NCBI RefSeq assembly: GCF_000738775.1 | Contig: NZ_JPOC01000037.1 | Coordinates: forward strand, 1 to 64,000 | DNA from: Prescottella defluvii | GTDB lineage: Bacteria > Actinomycetota > Actinomycetes > Mycobacteriales > Mycobacteriaceae | DNA length: 64,000 bases | Direction of reading: 5' to 3' | Shown here: one piece after another, positions 45,111 to 53,929 of the stretch | Numbering within the stretch: the stretch's first letter is position 1 | Layout of the letters: every line of letters begins with the position of its first letter | The notes under the pieces: model-generated | Told to the model about the DNA's origin: nothing | The model's input: the letters and a program-made list of their open reading frames with translations, nothing else | The model's database searches: none | Made by a program: the position numbers and the translations under genes

Positions 45111-47594
45111 CTAGCCGAGGAGGCGCTCGTTGTAGGCCGCGGCGCGATCCTCGAGCTGAACGACTCGCGCGGCCGGGGTGACCCGGGTGATGCCGGCGGG
45201 GAGTGCCGAATCGAGATCGGCGATGTCGACCAACCGAGCCGAGCGAACCGTCCGGGACAGGTCGACGTCCGAGGGGACGGACTGCCAGCGGATCGCGTAC
45301 ATGCCACTGTCGATACCGCTGGTGTCCAACCAGTTCCAGGTACCGGGATCCTCGGCGGAGACGACATAGGTGATCGTGCCGTCCGCGTCGGGTCGGGCCT
45401 GCGCCTGATTGAGGCTGCCCGATCGATCGACGTACTCACGCGCGACGCCCCACGGATCGGTCAGCTCGAACCCGAGGTACCGGGCGCCGACCGGATCGAG
45501 TGTGACCACGAGCGCCTGCTTCGGGCCAAGGGCGAAGTGTCCGCTCGTCGCGAACCCGAAACCGGACCCGCGTGGCGCCGTCGGAGCCTGGACGTCGTTG
45601 GGCGCCTTCGTGTAGATGAAGGTGTTGTCCCAGTCGAGCCAGTACCGGCCGATCGTGCGAAGGAGATCGGCGGTCTGCGTCGCCAGTTGCTCGCGACTGC
45701 GGGGTGCGGGCGCGTCAGGTCCGGCCGTGCGGTCGATCTCCAGATGCGACGGTCGTTCTCCCGCCCAGTTGTTCAGCGAGTCGCGCGCAATGAGGAGCCG
45801 AGCGGCAGCCGTGGTGCGAATGTGGTTCGGGCGGCCGTCGGCGGGCTCTGGGTCGACGGTGATCGTGAACGATCCGTCGGGATCGATCTGCATACGATCC
45901 GAGGTGAGGGACGCCAGGACCGGGGCGCCTTCTTTCGTCACCGCCCCGGTGCCGGGAAGCTCGCCGTAGAGGACGAAGGACAATTGGGCCGGCCGCCGTT
46001 CCGGCATGCGTCCCCGAATCACGAAGGTCGACTCTCCGTCGACGGCAGCGTGCCGATGTACGTTGTCGGGGTTGTCGATTCCGTAGCCCGAACGGTCCAC
46101 GTCGAGGCCGTGCCAGCAGTGGGGAGCCGTGACGACCCAGTTGAAGTGTGGTGCCGAGGAGTCGTCGGTGACCACGGTCTGGGCCGCTGCCGCCGCAATG
46201 GAGTCGACCGCTGCGTGAAGAGTGTCTCGTCCGGCTCGGGTGGCACCCTGGGGATCTGCACGGTACATCGCCGCGACGTCGGCCTTCGCTGCGCGCACCA
46301 GTGGGTCCGCCGCGACCGCCGCAACAGTCTTCTCGAAATCCAGCTGGGCTGGGGAGTCGAGGGCGCCGCCGGGGGCGAAGGCGCGATCGCAGTCGCCGTC
46401 GGAGCTACCCCCGGAAAGGCTCCCGGTCGGGGAGGACCCCAGTGGGCCTGCGGCGACAGGCACAGCGCGCTTGGCGATGTTGTCCTGAACTTCGGCTCGC
46501 CACTTGCTGTTCGGTGCGGTGGTGTCGATCTCGAACTCGTACCGGTTGATCATCTCGGGGCGAACGTCCACCGCATCGACGTAGAACTGTTCGTACCAGC
46601 GTCGCAGCTGGTACACCGGACCGTCCTCCTCGCACAGGAGCGGATTGTCGATGCGGGCCTTGTTCTTCCAGATCACGACGTCCTGTTCGAACCCGAGGCG
46701 CACGAAGTCGCCGATCTTCCGGGCGAGGGCGGCGGACTCGGCGTCGTCTCGGCCCGGGAACTTCTTGACGATGACGCCGTACTGCAGCTCGAACGAGTTG
46801 GCGTCGATCGGGTAGTGGCAGTTGATCAGCACGATCGGCAGGTCTGCCTCGTCGTAGTGGTACACGAGGTCGTCGATCATGAAGGACGGCCCGTGGTACG
46901 CCGCGACTGAGGTGTTTCCGCGGGAGACCGGAACTCCCGGAACGGGTTTGCGGGGGGCGACATCCTCGCGTCCGACACCGGTCATGAACTGTGTCGCGGT
47001 GTGGCCTTCGAAGATCGTCTTGAAATACGTCGGGAAGGCGAGATGAATGTAGAAGAAGTGGGCCATGTCGACGACGTTGTCGATGACTTCACGGCAATTG
47101 ACGCCCTCGATCGTCGTCGAATACCAGATCCAGTCGGTGTATTCGGGGTCGCCGTAGCCGGCGATACGCGGAATCGTCACGTCCGCGGGTGGCGGGTTGC
47201 CCTCGGGGTCGTTCCAGACGAACAGCAGTCCGTCCTGCACCATCGTCGGCCACGTGGTGGTACGGGCGAGCGGCGGGACACGGCGCGCGTACGGGATGTT
47301 CTTGCAGCGCCCGTCGCCGCCCCACCGCCAATCGTGGAACGGGCAGGCGATCTCGTTCCCCTTGACGGTTCCCTGCGAGAGGTCGCCGCCCATGTGCCGG
47401 CAGTACGCGTCGAGCACGTTGATGCGCTGGTCCTGCCCGGCGAAGACGACGAGCTTCCGGCCGAATGCGTTGATCTGATGCGGATTTCCGTCGAGGAACG
47501 TGCGTTCCAGGCCCAGGCAATGCCATCCGCGCGCGAACCGTCTCGGTGGCGCTTGGGCGGTGATCTCGCGGACCGGCGCGTCGTTGTCGTTCAT
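45111..47594 (-). CDS. KshA-like Rieske oxygenase fused to a DUF1214-like domain
   Basis: An 827-residue protein with two halves. Residues 1-375 match the oxygenase of 3-ketosteroid 9-alpha-hydroxylase almost block for block: the Rieske ligands are Cys65, His67, Cys84 and His87, and the mononuclear iron ligands His179, His184 (DMAHFFYIH) and Asp305 (FEQDVVIWKNK). LLCEEDGPVYQLRRWYEQFY near 320-340 is also KshA-like. A Gly/Ser linker (about 376-415) leads to residues 416-827, which resemble DUF1214 proteins (DRMQIDPDGSFTITV, then LLIARDSLNNWAGERPSHLEI, and a C-terminal MYAIRWQ). Plain KshA is about 390 residues, so this is an unusual fusion. A KshB-type reductase is not nearby. ATG 47594 has GGAG upstream. 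Confidence 0.87.
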   Translation of the reverse strand: MNDNDAPVREITAQAPPRRFARGWHCLGLERTFLDGNPHQINAFGRKLVVFAGQDQRINVLDAYCRHMGGDLSQGTVKGNEIACPFHDWRWGGDGRCKNIPYARRVPPLARTTTWPTMVQDGLLFVWNDPEGNPPPADVTIPRIAGYGDPEYTDWIWYSTTIEGVNCREVIDNVVDMAHFFYIHLAFPTYFKTIFEGHTATQFMTGVGREDVAPRKPVPGVPVSRGNTSVAAYHGPSFMIDDLVYHYDEADLPIVLINCHYPIDANSFELQYGVIVKKFPGRDDAESAALARKIGDFVRLGFEQDVVIWKNKARIDNPLLCEEDGPVYQLRRWYEQFYVDAVDVRPEMINRYEFEIDTTAPNSKWRAEVQDNIAKRAVPVAAGPLGSSPTGSLSGGSSDGDCDRAFAPGGALDSPAQLDFEKTVAAVAADPLVRAAKADVAAMYRADPQGATRAGRDTLHAAVDSIAAAAAQTVVTDDSSAPHFNWVVTAPHCWHGLDVDRSGYGIDNPDNVHRHAAVDGESTFVIRGRMPERRPAQLSFVLYGELPGTGAVTKEGAPVLASLTSDRMQIDPDGSFTITVDPEPADGRPNHIRTTAAARLLIARDSLNNWAGERPSHLEIDRTAGPDAPAPRSREQLATQTADLLRTIGRYWLDWDNTFIYTKAPNDVQAPTAPRGSGFGFATSGHFALGPKQALVVTLDPVGARYLGFELTDPWGVAREYVDRSGSLNQAQARPDADGTITYVVSAEDPGTWNWLDTSGIDSGMYAIRWQSVPSDVDLSRTVRSARLVDIADLDSALPAGITRVTPAARVVQLEDRAAAYNERLLG

Positions 47595-47622
47595 CTTTCC
47601 TCCGTGCTGTGGGTCGCGTCCT

Positions 47623-47649
47623 CGGGGTATCTGTGTGTCGGATACCCCG
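47623..47649. promoter_or_regulatory. Inverted repeat upstream of the Rieske-DUF1214 gene
   Basis: CGGGGTATC (47623-47631) and GATACCCCG (47641-47649) are perfect 9-base arms with a 9-base spacer, 29 bases before the ATG. It may be an operator or a leader hairpin. Confidence 0.6.
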
Positions 47650-47757
47650 AAAGTGGGGGGCAGGCTGCGAGCGAACGGGTTCGGGCCACCAGGTCAGGTC
47701 TGCGACCAGTGACTGCCGGGGCGCAGGATCAACGCCGCGTGATGGTTGATTTCACAT

Positions 47758-47771
47758 TAGACGACCGTCTA
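47758..47771. promoter_or_regulatory. Short palindromic operator before the TetR gene
   Basis: TAGACG (47758-47763) and CGTCTA (47766-47771) form a perfect palindrome around AC, ten bases before the GTG of the TetR gene. Confidence 0.55.
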
Positions 47772-47781
47772 CTGTCAAGGG

Positions 47782-48363
47782 GTGAATGAAGCGCAGGCGG
47801 CCGACAAGGCCTGGGGCAGAGACGAAGTGCGCAGAACCGTGCGGATGGCTGCGCGCAAGTTGCTCGCCGAGAAGGGGCTGTCCTTCAGTATGCGTGAACT
47901 CGCCGCCGATGCCGGTGTCAACCTCGGCCTGATCCACAAGCACGTCGGCAACAAGGACGATGTCGTGCGGGCGGTGCTCGCGCGCAGTCACGAGAAGTCG
48001 GCGGCGATCGTCGAGTCCGTGGATTCGCTCCCGGAGGCGGTACGCGCGTTGTTCATGGTCGGAGTCGCCGATCCCGAGTACGTGCGGATCGTGGCGTGGC
48101 TGAATCTGCACGGTCGTTCGGATCTGATTCCGAACGAGGACATGGACGCACTCGAGGCGGTCACCCGGAGATCGCCGGTTTCCGTCGATGATCGGGTCCG
48201 GAAGATGGCCGTGCTCGCCGCGATCTCCGGGTGGTCGCTGTTCGGGAGCGGAATCCTGCAGGCGTCGGAGATACCCGACGACGAACGCGAGCAGTACGAG
48301 GCCCGGATCGCGGATCTGCTGGCGGCCATCGTGAAGGGGGTCGGCTCGGGAACGGAGGCCTGA
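47782..48363 (+). CDS. TetR-family regulator
   Basis: A 193-residue repressor: VRRTVRMAARKLLAEKGLSF, then SMRELAADAGVNLGLIHKHVGNKDDVV. GTG 47782 is preceded by AAGGG. It is divergent from the Rieske-DUF1214 gene and is its most likely controller, with candidate operators at 47623-47649 and 47758-47771. Confidence 0.85.
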   Translation: MNEAQAADKAWGRDEVRRTVRMAARKLLAEKGLSFSMRELAADAGVNLGLIHKHVGNKDDVVRAVLARSHEKSAAIVESVDSLPEAVRALFMVGVADPEYVRIVAWLNLHGRSDLIPNEDMDALEAVTRRSPVSVDDRVRKMAVLAAISGWSLFGSGILQASEIPDDEREQYEARIADLLAAIVKGVGSGTEA

Positions 48364-48462
48364 CGCCGGGTGCCCGGGCGCGCCAACTATATTACGGGGC
48401 GGTGGGTCTCGGTGCCGGGTGGATTCGGCGCCCGACCCGCTCCAGTAGAGAGGACGCGGCCG

Positions 48463-49230
48463 TTGTCGGATGACCGGGGACAGGCCCCCGCCACGTCGAT
48501 GCTCGATCGGATCGAGCTGGTGCTCGAGGCGCTCGACGACAACGGCTACCTGACGCTGAGCGAGACTGCGCGGCTCACCGGAATCCCCAGTTCGTCGGCG
48601 CATCGACTGCTCGAGCGGATGGTGTCGATGCGCTGGCTCCATCGCGACGGGTCGCGGTACGAGCTGGGGGTTCGCCTGTTCGAACTGGGATCGCGGGCAG
48701 TGCGCAACCACTGGTTCCATCGGACGGCGTTGCCGATCCTCCAGGATCTGCACCGGTCCACCGGTATGGTCGTCCACCTCGCGGTCCTCGACGGTGCCGA
48801 CACGATCTACTGGGAGAAGCTCTCGGGCAGCTTCGGTGCGAACGTCCCGTCCCGCCTGGGCGGACGGTACCCGGCGCACCGCTCGGCGGTCGGGAAGGCG
48901 CTGCTCATGAGGTTGCCGCGTGAACACCTCGACCAGCCGACATTCGCGCACCTCGAGGCCGGCGTCGTGGGTGGGCGGAAGGCACTCGAAGCCGAACTGG
49001 ATCTAGCCCTAGCCGAGGGCATCACCTACGACCGGGGCACGTCGGTTCCGGATCTCGGCTGTCTCGGTGCGTCGATATCGCGGGGCATCCCCAAGCCGGC
49101 CGCGATCTCGATCTGTGGTCCGCTCGACCGGATCGTGAACGACCGCAGGATGGCCGAGGCGGTGCAACGTGCGGCCGCGGCGATCGAGCGCGCGGCGCGT
49201 CGGGCAGATGCGGCGGCGCGCACCACGTGA
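48463..49230 (+). CDS. IclR-family regulator
   Basis: A 255-residue regulator. The winged helix is MLDRIELVLEALDDNGYLTL, then SETARLTGIPSSSAHRLLERMVSMRWL; the IclR ligand domain holds GGRYPAHRSAVGKALLM and GITYDRGTSVPDLGCLGA. TTG 48463 with GAGAGGA upstream is chosen. GTG 48370 would add 31 residues but precedes a TATATT -10-like box near 48392. It probably co-regulates the steroid-like genes with the TetR before it. Confidence 0.84.
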   Translation: MSDDRGQAPATSMLDRIELVLEALDDNGYLTLSETARLTGIPSSSAHRLLERMVSMRWLHRDGSRYELGVRLFELGSRAVRNHWFHRTALPILQDLHRSTGMVVHLAVLDGADTIYWEKLSGSFGANVPSRLGGRYPAHRSAVGKALLMRLPREHLDQPTFAHLEAGVVGGRKALEAELDLALAEGITYDRGTSVPDLGCLGASISRGIPKPAAISICGPLDRIVNDRRMAEAVQRAAAAIERAARRADAAARTT

Positions 49231-49266
49231 CGATGCCCGTCGTCCGGGGTCGGACGACGGGCATCG
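49231..49266. terminator. Bidirectional terminator, IclR/tmsB-like
   Basis: CGATGCCCGTCGTCCG (49231-49246) and its exact complement (49251-49266) form a 16-base stem with a GGGT loop directly after the IclR stop, between convergent genes. Confidence 0.85.
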
Positions 49267-49287
49267 GCGGCATCGATGGGGTGCCGA

Positions 49288-50586
49288 TCAGCCCCGCCAC
49301 CACGGACGCAGCGGCACGTCCGCCTCGCCGTGGGGGCCCAGCTTGACCGCGAGTACCTGGTGCAGCTGAACGACGTTGCGTTCGAAGCCGAGTCGCGACC
49401 CGGCCATGTACAGCCCCCACACTTTCGCGGTGCCTTCGCCGACCTCGGCGACGCACGCGTCCCAGTTCTCGACCAGGTTCCGGCACCAACCGGCGAGGGT
49501 CAGCGCGTAGTGCTCGCGCAGATTCTCCTCGTGCCGCACCTCGAGGCCGATGTTCTGGATCTCACTGATGATCCGGCCCGAGCCGGTGAGCTCGCCGTCC
49601 GGGAAGATGTACCGGTCGATGAAGTAGCCGGCCTTGGCGCCGCTGCGGTTGCCGGGCCGGGTGATGCAGTGGTTCAGCAGCCTTCCGCCCTCGCGCAGCT
49701 TCTCCTTCATGAAGCCGAAGTACGCCGGGTAGTTGTGGACACCGATGTGCTCGGTGAGGCCGATCGACGAGATGGCGTCGAATCCGGTCTCCGGGACGTC
49801 CCGGTAGTCCGAGAACCGCACCTCGGCCAGTTCGGACAGGCCCTGCTCGGCAATCGCCTTCTGCGCCCAGTCGGCCTGCTCCCGGGAGAGCGTCGCGCCG
49901 ATGACCTTGACGCCGCGACGAGCGGCGTAGCGGACCATTCCGCCCCAGCCGCAACCGATGTCGAGCAGGCGATCGCCTTCCTTCAGCCCCAGCTTCTCGA
50001 ACACCAACCGGTACTTGTTCTCCTGGGCGTCCTCGAGGCTCTGGTCGGCGGACTCGTACGCGGCGCACGTGTACGTCATGGACGGCCCCAGCACGTACTC
50101 GTAGAAGGTGTTGGACACGTCGTAGTGGTGATGGATCACCTCGGCATCGCGGGTCTTGGAGTGCCGCAATCCCTCCGCGAACCGTCGCCACCGCGGCAGG
50201 TGTTCCTGCGGCGGCGGTGCGATCGGACGCAGGTTGTCCCAGCCGATCGACCGCGTGATGGCGGCCAGTTCCTTCGCCGACGGGCGATGGAAGTGGATGT
50301 CGGTCATCGCCTTCAGGATCTCGTACGGGTCACCGGGGTGCACGCCGATCGCCTCGAGGTCGCCGGAGACGTAGGCTCGAGCCATCCCGAGATCGCCCGG
50401 TGCGGTCGCCAGGTAGGTGGTGCCGCGGGTCGAGTTGAGGTGCAGGCCGTACGACGCATCCTCCGGGCCGGTCGCGCTGCCGTCGTAGGCAGTGAAACGC
50501 AGAGGGATCCGGCCGTCGGACACGGTATCGACAATCTCCGCGATCGTGAGCTTCTGCGGATCGGATGTTGTTCTGAGCGTCGTCAC
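49288..50586 (-). CDS. tmsB: SAM-dependent fatty-acyl phospholipid methyltransferase (CFA/TmsB-like)
   Basis: A 432-residue cyclopropane-synthase-family enzyme that transfers a methyl(ene) group from SAM to oleoyl chains in membrane lipids. The SAM motif is RLLDIGCGWGGMVRYAARRG; SREQADWAQK, SSIGLTEHIG and the HHHYDVSNTFYEYVLGPSM substrate-side block are conserved. It is the counterpart of Rv3720/MSMEG_6284 by position (between dnaX and recR) and of BfaB/TmsB in 10-methylstearate (tuberculostearate) synthesis. GTG 50586 overlaps the stop of the FAD reductase gene (GTGA), so the two are coupled. Confidence 0.86.
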   Translation of the reverse strand: MTTLRTTSDPQKLTIAEIVDTVSDGRIPLRFTAYDGSATGPEDASYGLHLNSTRGTTYLATAPGDLGMARAYVSGDLEAIGVHPGDPYEILKAMTDIHFHRPSAKELAAITRSIGWDNLRPIAPPPQEHLPRWRRFAEGLRHSKTRDAEVIHHHYDVSNTFYEYVLGPSMTYTCAAYESADQSLEDAQENKYRLVFEKLGLKEGDRLLDIGCGWGGMVRYAARRGVKVIGATLSREQADWAQKAIAEQGLSELAEVRFSDYRDVPETGFDAISSIGLTEHIGVHNYPAYFGFMKEKLREGGRLLNHCITRPGNRSGAKAGYFIDRYIFPDGELTGSGRIISEIQNIGLEVRHEENLREHYALTLAGWCRNLVENWDACVAEVGEGTAKVWGLYMAGSRLGFERNVVQLHQVLAVKLGPHGEADVPLRPWWRG

Positions 50587-52013
50587 TTTCGTTGCACCGC
50601 CTTCGAATAGAGGTCGAGGAAACGCGAATCGGGGTCGTATCGCTTCTTGATCTGGGTGTAGTGGTCGCCGCCGTACATCAGCGCGAAGTCGTCCTCGTCG
50701 TAGAACGACTCGGAGTACAGGGATTTGTGGCCGTCGAGTTCGCTGACCTTCTTCTCGATCAGGCGGTTCGCCGCACCGAGGGGTGCACCGGGAACGATCG
50801 GCACCGACGACCAGAACCCGATGTTGACGTACGTGCGGTGCGGCTCGAGGGGGTACAGGGGCCACGGGCGGTGAGTATCCAGCGAGGGATGCGCCGGCTC
50901 TCGAAGGCGCAACGGGCACAGCCACAGCGGTTCGATCGGAATCTCGTCGAGGAACCAGCGGAGGAAGTCCGTGCAGTGCTCGATGGGTACCTCGACGTCC
51001 TGCACGACGCGTTCCCGTGGCGGCAGACCCTTGCGGGCCTCGAGTCGGTCGCCGATGTCGTACTTCTGGTCGAGGCCGATGAGCTTCCAGTAGAAGCTGC
51101 TGCGGCGGTAGCGCTTCGGCCAGAATCGCCGGATCTTCGGATTCTGGGTACCGAACGCGCGGGAGCACCAGAACCAGTCGGTGTCCCAGCGCCACAGGTA
51201 GTCGTGGATGGTGAGCCGGTCGGTCTTGGGGTGATTGACCGACTCGTGCTGGATGGACCGGTAGTAGATGTCCATGTCGGTGTAGTCGCTCACCGGCCCG
51301 GGCTCGTCGGTCTGCACGCCCAGTGTCAGGTAGGCCTCGGTCGGGGTGAAGACGGTGCCGTCGAGATAGTCGACGTCGATGCCGTTCCAGGTCCGTTCGG
51401 TGACGATGCGGGCCATCGTGGACTCGAGCTGCTCCAGGTCCGTGAAGCGCAGGTGTCGCAGCGCGACGAACGGCTTCACCGGCTCGAGTTCGATGCGGAT
51501 GCGTGTCGAATAGCCGAGGGTTCCATACGAGTTGGGGAAGGATCGGAACAGATCGGAGTGCTCGTTGTCGGGCGTCGCGGTGACGATGTCGCCGCTGCCG
51601 GTGAGGATGTCGATCTCGAGCACGGACTCGTGCGGAAGGCCGTTGCGGAACGACGTGGACTCGATGCCGAGGCCGGTGACCGCGCCGCCTAGGGTGATGG
51701 TCTTCAACTGCGGCACCACGAACGGTGCGAGCCCGTAGGGGAGTGTCGCGGCCACCAGGTTCTCGTACGTGCACATGCCCTGGACGTCGGCCGTGCGGGC
51801 GATGGGATCCACCGAGACGACGGCGCCGAGTCCGGACACGTCCAGTCCGGGGGCGCTGCTCTTCGCTCGAGCCCGGAACAGGTTGGACGTCTTCTTCGCC
51901 AGGCGCACGTTGGCGTCCGGAGGGATCGCCCGGTAGCTGGCCAGCAGGCGCTGGACTCCCGCACGATGCGCGGCAAGCCCGATTTCGCGGATACCACTCT
52001 TGGAGTCGACCAC
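50583..52013 (-). CDS. tmsA: FAD-binding oxidoreductase (TmsA/BfaA-like)
   Basis: A 476-residue enzyme of the PCMH/DHCR24-type FAD family. The FAD domain contains VVSVDPIARTADVQGMCTYE and TLGGAVTGLGIESTSFRNG; the C-terminal half has YGTLGYSTRIRIEL and the terminal YTQIKKRYDPDSRFLDLYSKA. With TmsB it is expected to reduce a 10-methylene intermediate to the 10-methyl acyl chain. It matches Rv3719 by order. GTG 52013 is the start; the AT-rich bases 52040-52085 upstream probably hold the promoter. Confidence 0.84.
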   Translation of the reverse strand: MVDSKSGIREIGLAAHRAGVQRLLASYRAIPPDANVRLAKKTSNLFRARAKSSAPGLDVSGLGAVVSVDPIARTADVQGMCTYENLVAATLPYGLAPFVVPQLKTITLGGAVTGLGIESTSFRNGLPHESVLEIDILTGSGDIVTATPDNEHSDLFRSFPNSYGTLGYSTRIRIELEPVKPFVALRHLRFTDLEQLESTMARIVTERTWNGIDVDYLDGTVFTPTEAYLTLGVQTDEPGPVSDYTDMDIYYRSIQHESVNHPKTDRLTIHDYLWRWDTDWFWCSRAFGTQNPKIRRFWPKRYRRSSFYWKLIGLDQKYDIGDRLEARKGLPPRERVVQDVEVPIEHCTDFLRWFLDEIPIEPLWLCPLRLREPAHPSLDTHRPWPLYPLEPHRTYVNIGFWSSVPIVPGAPLGAANRLIEKKVSELDGHKSLYSESFYDEDDFALMYGGDHYTQIKKRYDPDSRFLDLYSKAVQRK

Positions 52014-52094
52014 GCCCTGACGCTATCGCTAGTCGGGTCGGTCGGCTATCGATATCCCGGCCAGTCGGATATTTTTAGCTATGCTAATAAACGC

Positions 52095-52130
52095 CGACGC
52101 CCCGGCACGCGGGTGCGTGCCGGGGCGTCG
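52095..52130 (-). terminator. Terminator of the peptide-binding lipoprotein gene
   Basis: A perfect 16-base stem (52095-52110 with 52115-52130) around GGGT, followed on the minus strand by GCGTTTATT, a fair T-rich tail, 21 bases past the lipoprotein gene stop. Confidence 0.85.
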
Positions 52131-52151
52131 GGGACTGTCGTCAGGCCGGTG

Positions 52152-53753
52152 TCACGGGGTGACCCACGCCCCGTCGAACAGCATGATGTTGTCCACGCTG
52201 CGCTTGACGCCGTGGATGTTGTTGTCCCACGCGATGAAGATCTTGGTCGGACCCCACACCGCGTACGGGGCAGTCTCGTTGGCGCGAGCCTGGACCTTGG
52301 CGATCGCGTCCTTCTTGGCATCGTCGGTGGTCGCGGTCTTCACGTCGACGAGGAGCGCGTCCATCTGCGGATCGGCGAAGCCGGCCGCGTTGTTGCGCGA
52401 GTCGCTGCCCAGGCCGCCGTACAGGCGCAGGTAGGGCGACTCGTCCATGAAGGCGTATGCCGAGCGCGTCATGTCGAAGTCGTTCTCGACGTACAGCTTG
52501 CGGACGAGGTCCGTCACGCTGTTGACGTAGTCGATCTTCACGTCGAAGCCGATCGAGTTCAGCGACGCCTGTGTGGCGAGCGCGGCTGCCTCGGCGCTCT
52601 TCTCGCTGTTCGTGAGGTAGGTCAGCTTGCCGTTGTAGCCGTCAGCCTTGGCCTCGTCGAGCAACTGCTTGGCCTTCTCCGGGTCGAACTGCACACCCTC
52701 GGCGCCGGAGTACCAGCGCGAGCTCTCCGGGACGAGCGCCGAGTCGGCGATTCCGAGCCCCTCGTTGCTGCGGGCGTTGATCGCCTCCGGGTCGACGCCC
52801 AGCACGATCGCCTGACGCACCCGCAGGTCGGCGCCCGGCCGGCCCTCACGATTGTTGATCATGCCGAGCGCGCCGAGCCCCTGCACCGAGAGCCAACCGC
52901 TGTAGTCGGCGGCGAGGGTGTCCTTGATCGCGGCCTCGTCACGGAAGACGAACGCCATGTTCAGCTGGCCCGCCTGCAGCGACTCGAACTGGCCGCGAGC
53001 ACCGTTCGTCGGGACGAAGCGCACCTTGTCGAGGTTCGGACGGCCGTTCCAGTAGTCCTCGCGCGCGGTGAGCAGGAGCTCCTCGTTCGGCGCGAACCGG
53101 GTGAGCGTGAACGGACCGGCGCCGATCGGCGTGAACTTGCCGTCGACCTCGGAGGCCTTGGAGACGATCATGCCCGGCCCCATCCCCAGGAGCACCGGGA
53201 AACGGTCCCACGGCGTGTTCAGCGTGAACGTCACCGTCTTGGGGTCGGGGGTCTCGATCGAGGTCACCGAGTTGGCCCACACCTGGGCGACGTCGGCCTT
53301 GGCGGCGACGAAACGGTCGATGCTCCACTTGACGGCCTCGGCGTCGAGGGGGCTGCCGTCGCTGAACGTGACACCGTCGCGCAACTTCAGCGTGAACTGG
53401 GTGTACTCGGCGTTGTTCTCCACCGACTCGGCGAGCTGCGGCACGAAGTCGCCGGTCTCGGAGTCGGCGCGCAGCAGAGTGTCGTAGAGCGCCGCCATCT
53501 CGGTGCCGCCGGTGGAACCTGCGGCCTGAGTCTTGGTCGGGTCGAGCGAGTTGGGGAAGGAGTACGACCCGAACGTCACCGCGCCGCCGCGGACGGGGTC
53601 GCCCGGGTCGGCGGAGACGTTGACCGGGCCGATGTCGACGGACGCGCCGTCACCCGACTCGCTGTTGGCGGTTGCACACCCGCCGACGAGCAGGGCTGCG
53701 GCAGCGCCGAGTGCCGCGAGTCGGATGCCCGACCGGTACCAAGTGTTCTTCAA
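52152..53753 (-). CDS. ABC transporter substrate-binding lipoprotein (peptide/nickel family, SBP_bac_5)
   Basis: A 533-residue exported solute-binding protein. The signal peptide RLAALGAAAALLVGGCATAN ends in a lipobox with the lipidated Cys at residue 26 or so, anchoring it outside the membrane. Family features include FPNSLDPTK, ALYDTLLRAD, LRDGVTFSDGSPLDAEAVKW and RQAIVLGVDPEAI. No permease or ATPase gene accompanies it, so it is an orphan or shares an importer encoded elsewhere. It interrupts the order seen in mycobacteria between the tmsA-like gene and the SRPBCC gene. Confidence 0.87.
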   Translation of the reverse strand: MKNTWYRSGIRLAALGAAAALLVGGCATANSESGDGASVDIGPVNVSADPGDPVRGGAVTFGSYSFPNSLDPTKTQAAGSTGGTEMAALYDTLLRADSETGDFVPQLAESVENNAEYTQFTLKLRDGVTFSDGSPLDAEAVKWSIDRFVAAKADVAQVWANSVTSIETPDPKTVTFTLNTPWDRFPVLLGMGPGMIVSKASEVDGKFTPIGAGPFTLTRFAPNEELLLTAREDYWNGRPNLDKVRFVPTNGARGQFESLQAGQLNMAFVFRDEAAIKDTLAADYSGWLSVQGLGALGMINNREGRPGADLRVRQAIVLGVDPEAINARSNEGLGIADSALVPESSRWYSGAEGVQFDPEKAKQLLDEAKADGYNGKLTYLTNSEKSAEAAALATQASLNSIGFDVKIDYVNSVTDLVRKLYVENDFDMTRSAYAFMDESPYLRLYGGLGSDSRNNAAGFADPQMDALLVDVKTATTDDAKKDAIAKVQARANETAPYAVWGPTKIFIAWDNNIHGVKRSVDNIMLFDGAWVTP

Positions 53754-53929
53754 GGCTCACCTCATTGTTTCGTCGTGCTTCACGGCGCACAGTAAGAAGC
53801 CTCCTTACTTCGATGTGATGCAAGTCCCAGTGAGTGGAAACTCGTGCTGTCGGTCACTCGAGCAGCGGTGGCTGTGCGTCCGTCGACCCGGCAGGATGAA
53901 GGAAACTCTCGAGCAAGGAGGCCCATCCC

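Noticed and set aside
45111-47594. Possibility that the Rieske-DUF1214 frame joins two genes by a sequencing error
   Set aside because: The linker keeps a Gly/Ser-rich composition and no internal start with a ribosome site or overlapping stop was seen, so the fusion is taken as real, pending resequencing.
50587-51774. N-terminal extension of the methyltransferase into the FAD reductase gene
   Set aside because: The extension is an out-of-frame shadow of the reductase; GTG 50586 with the GTGA overlap is the natural start.
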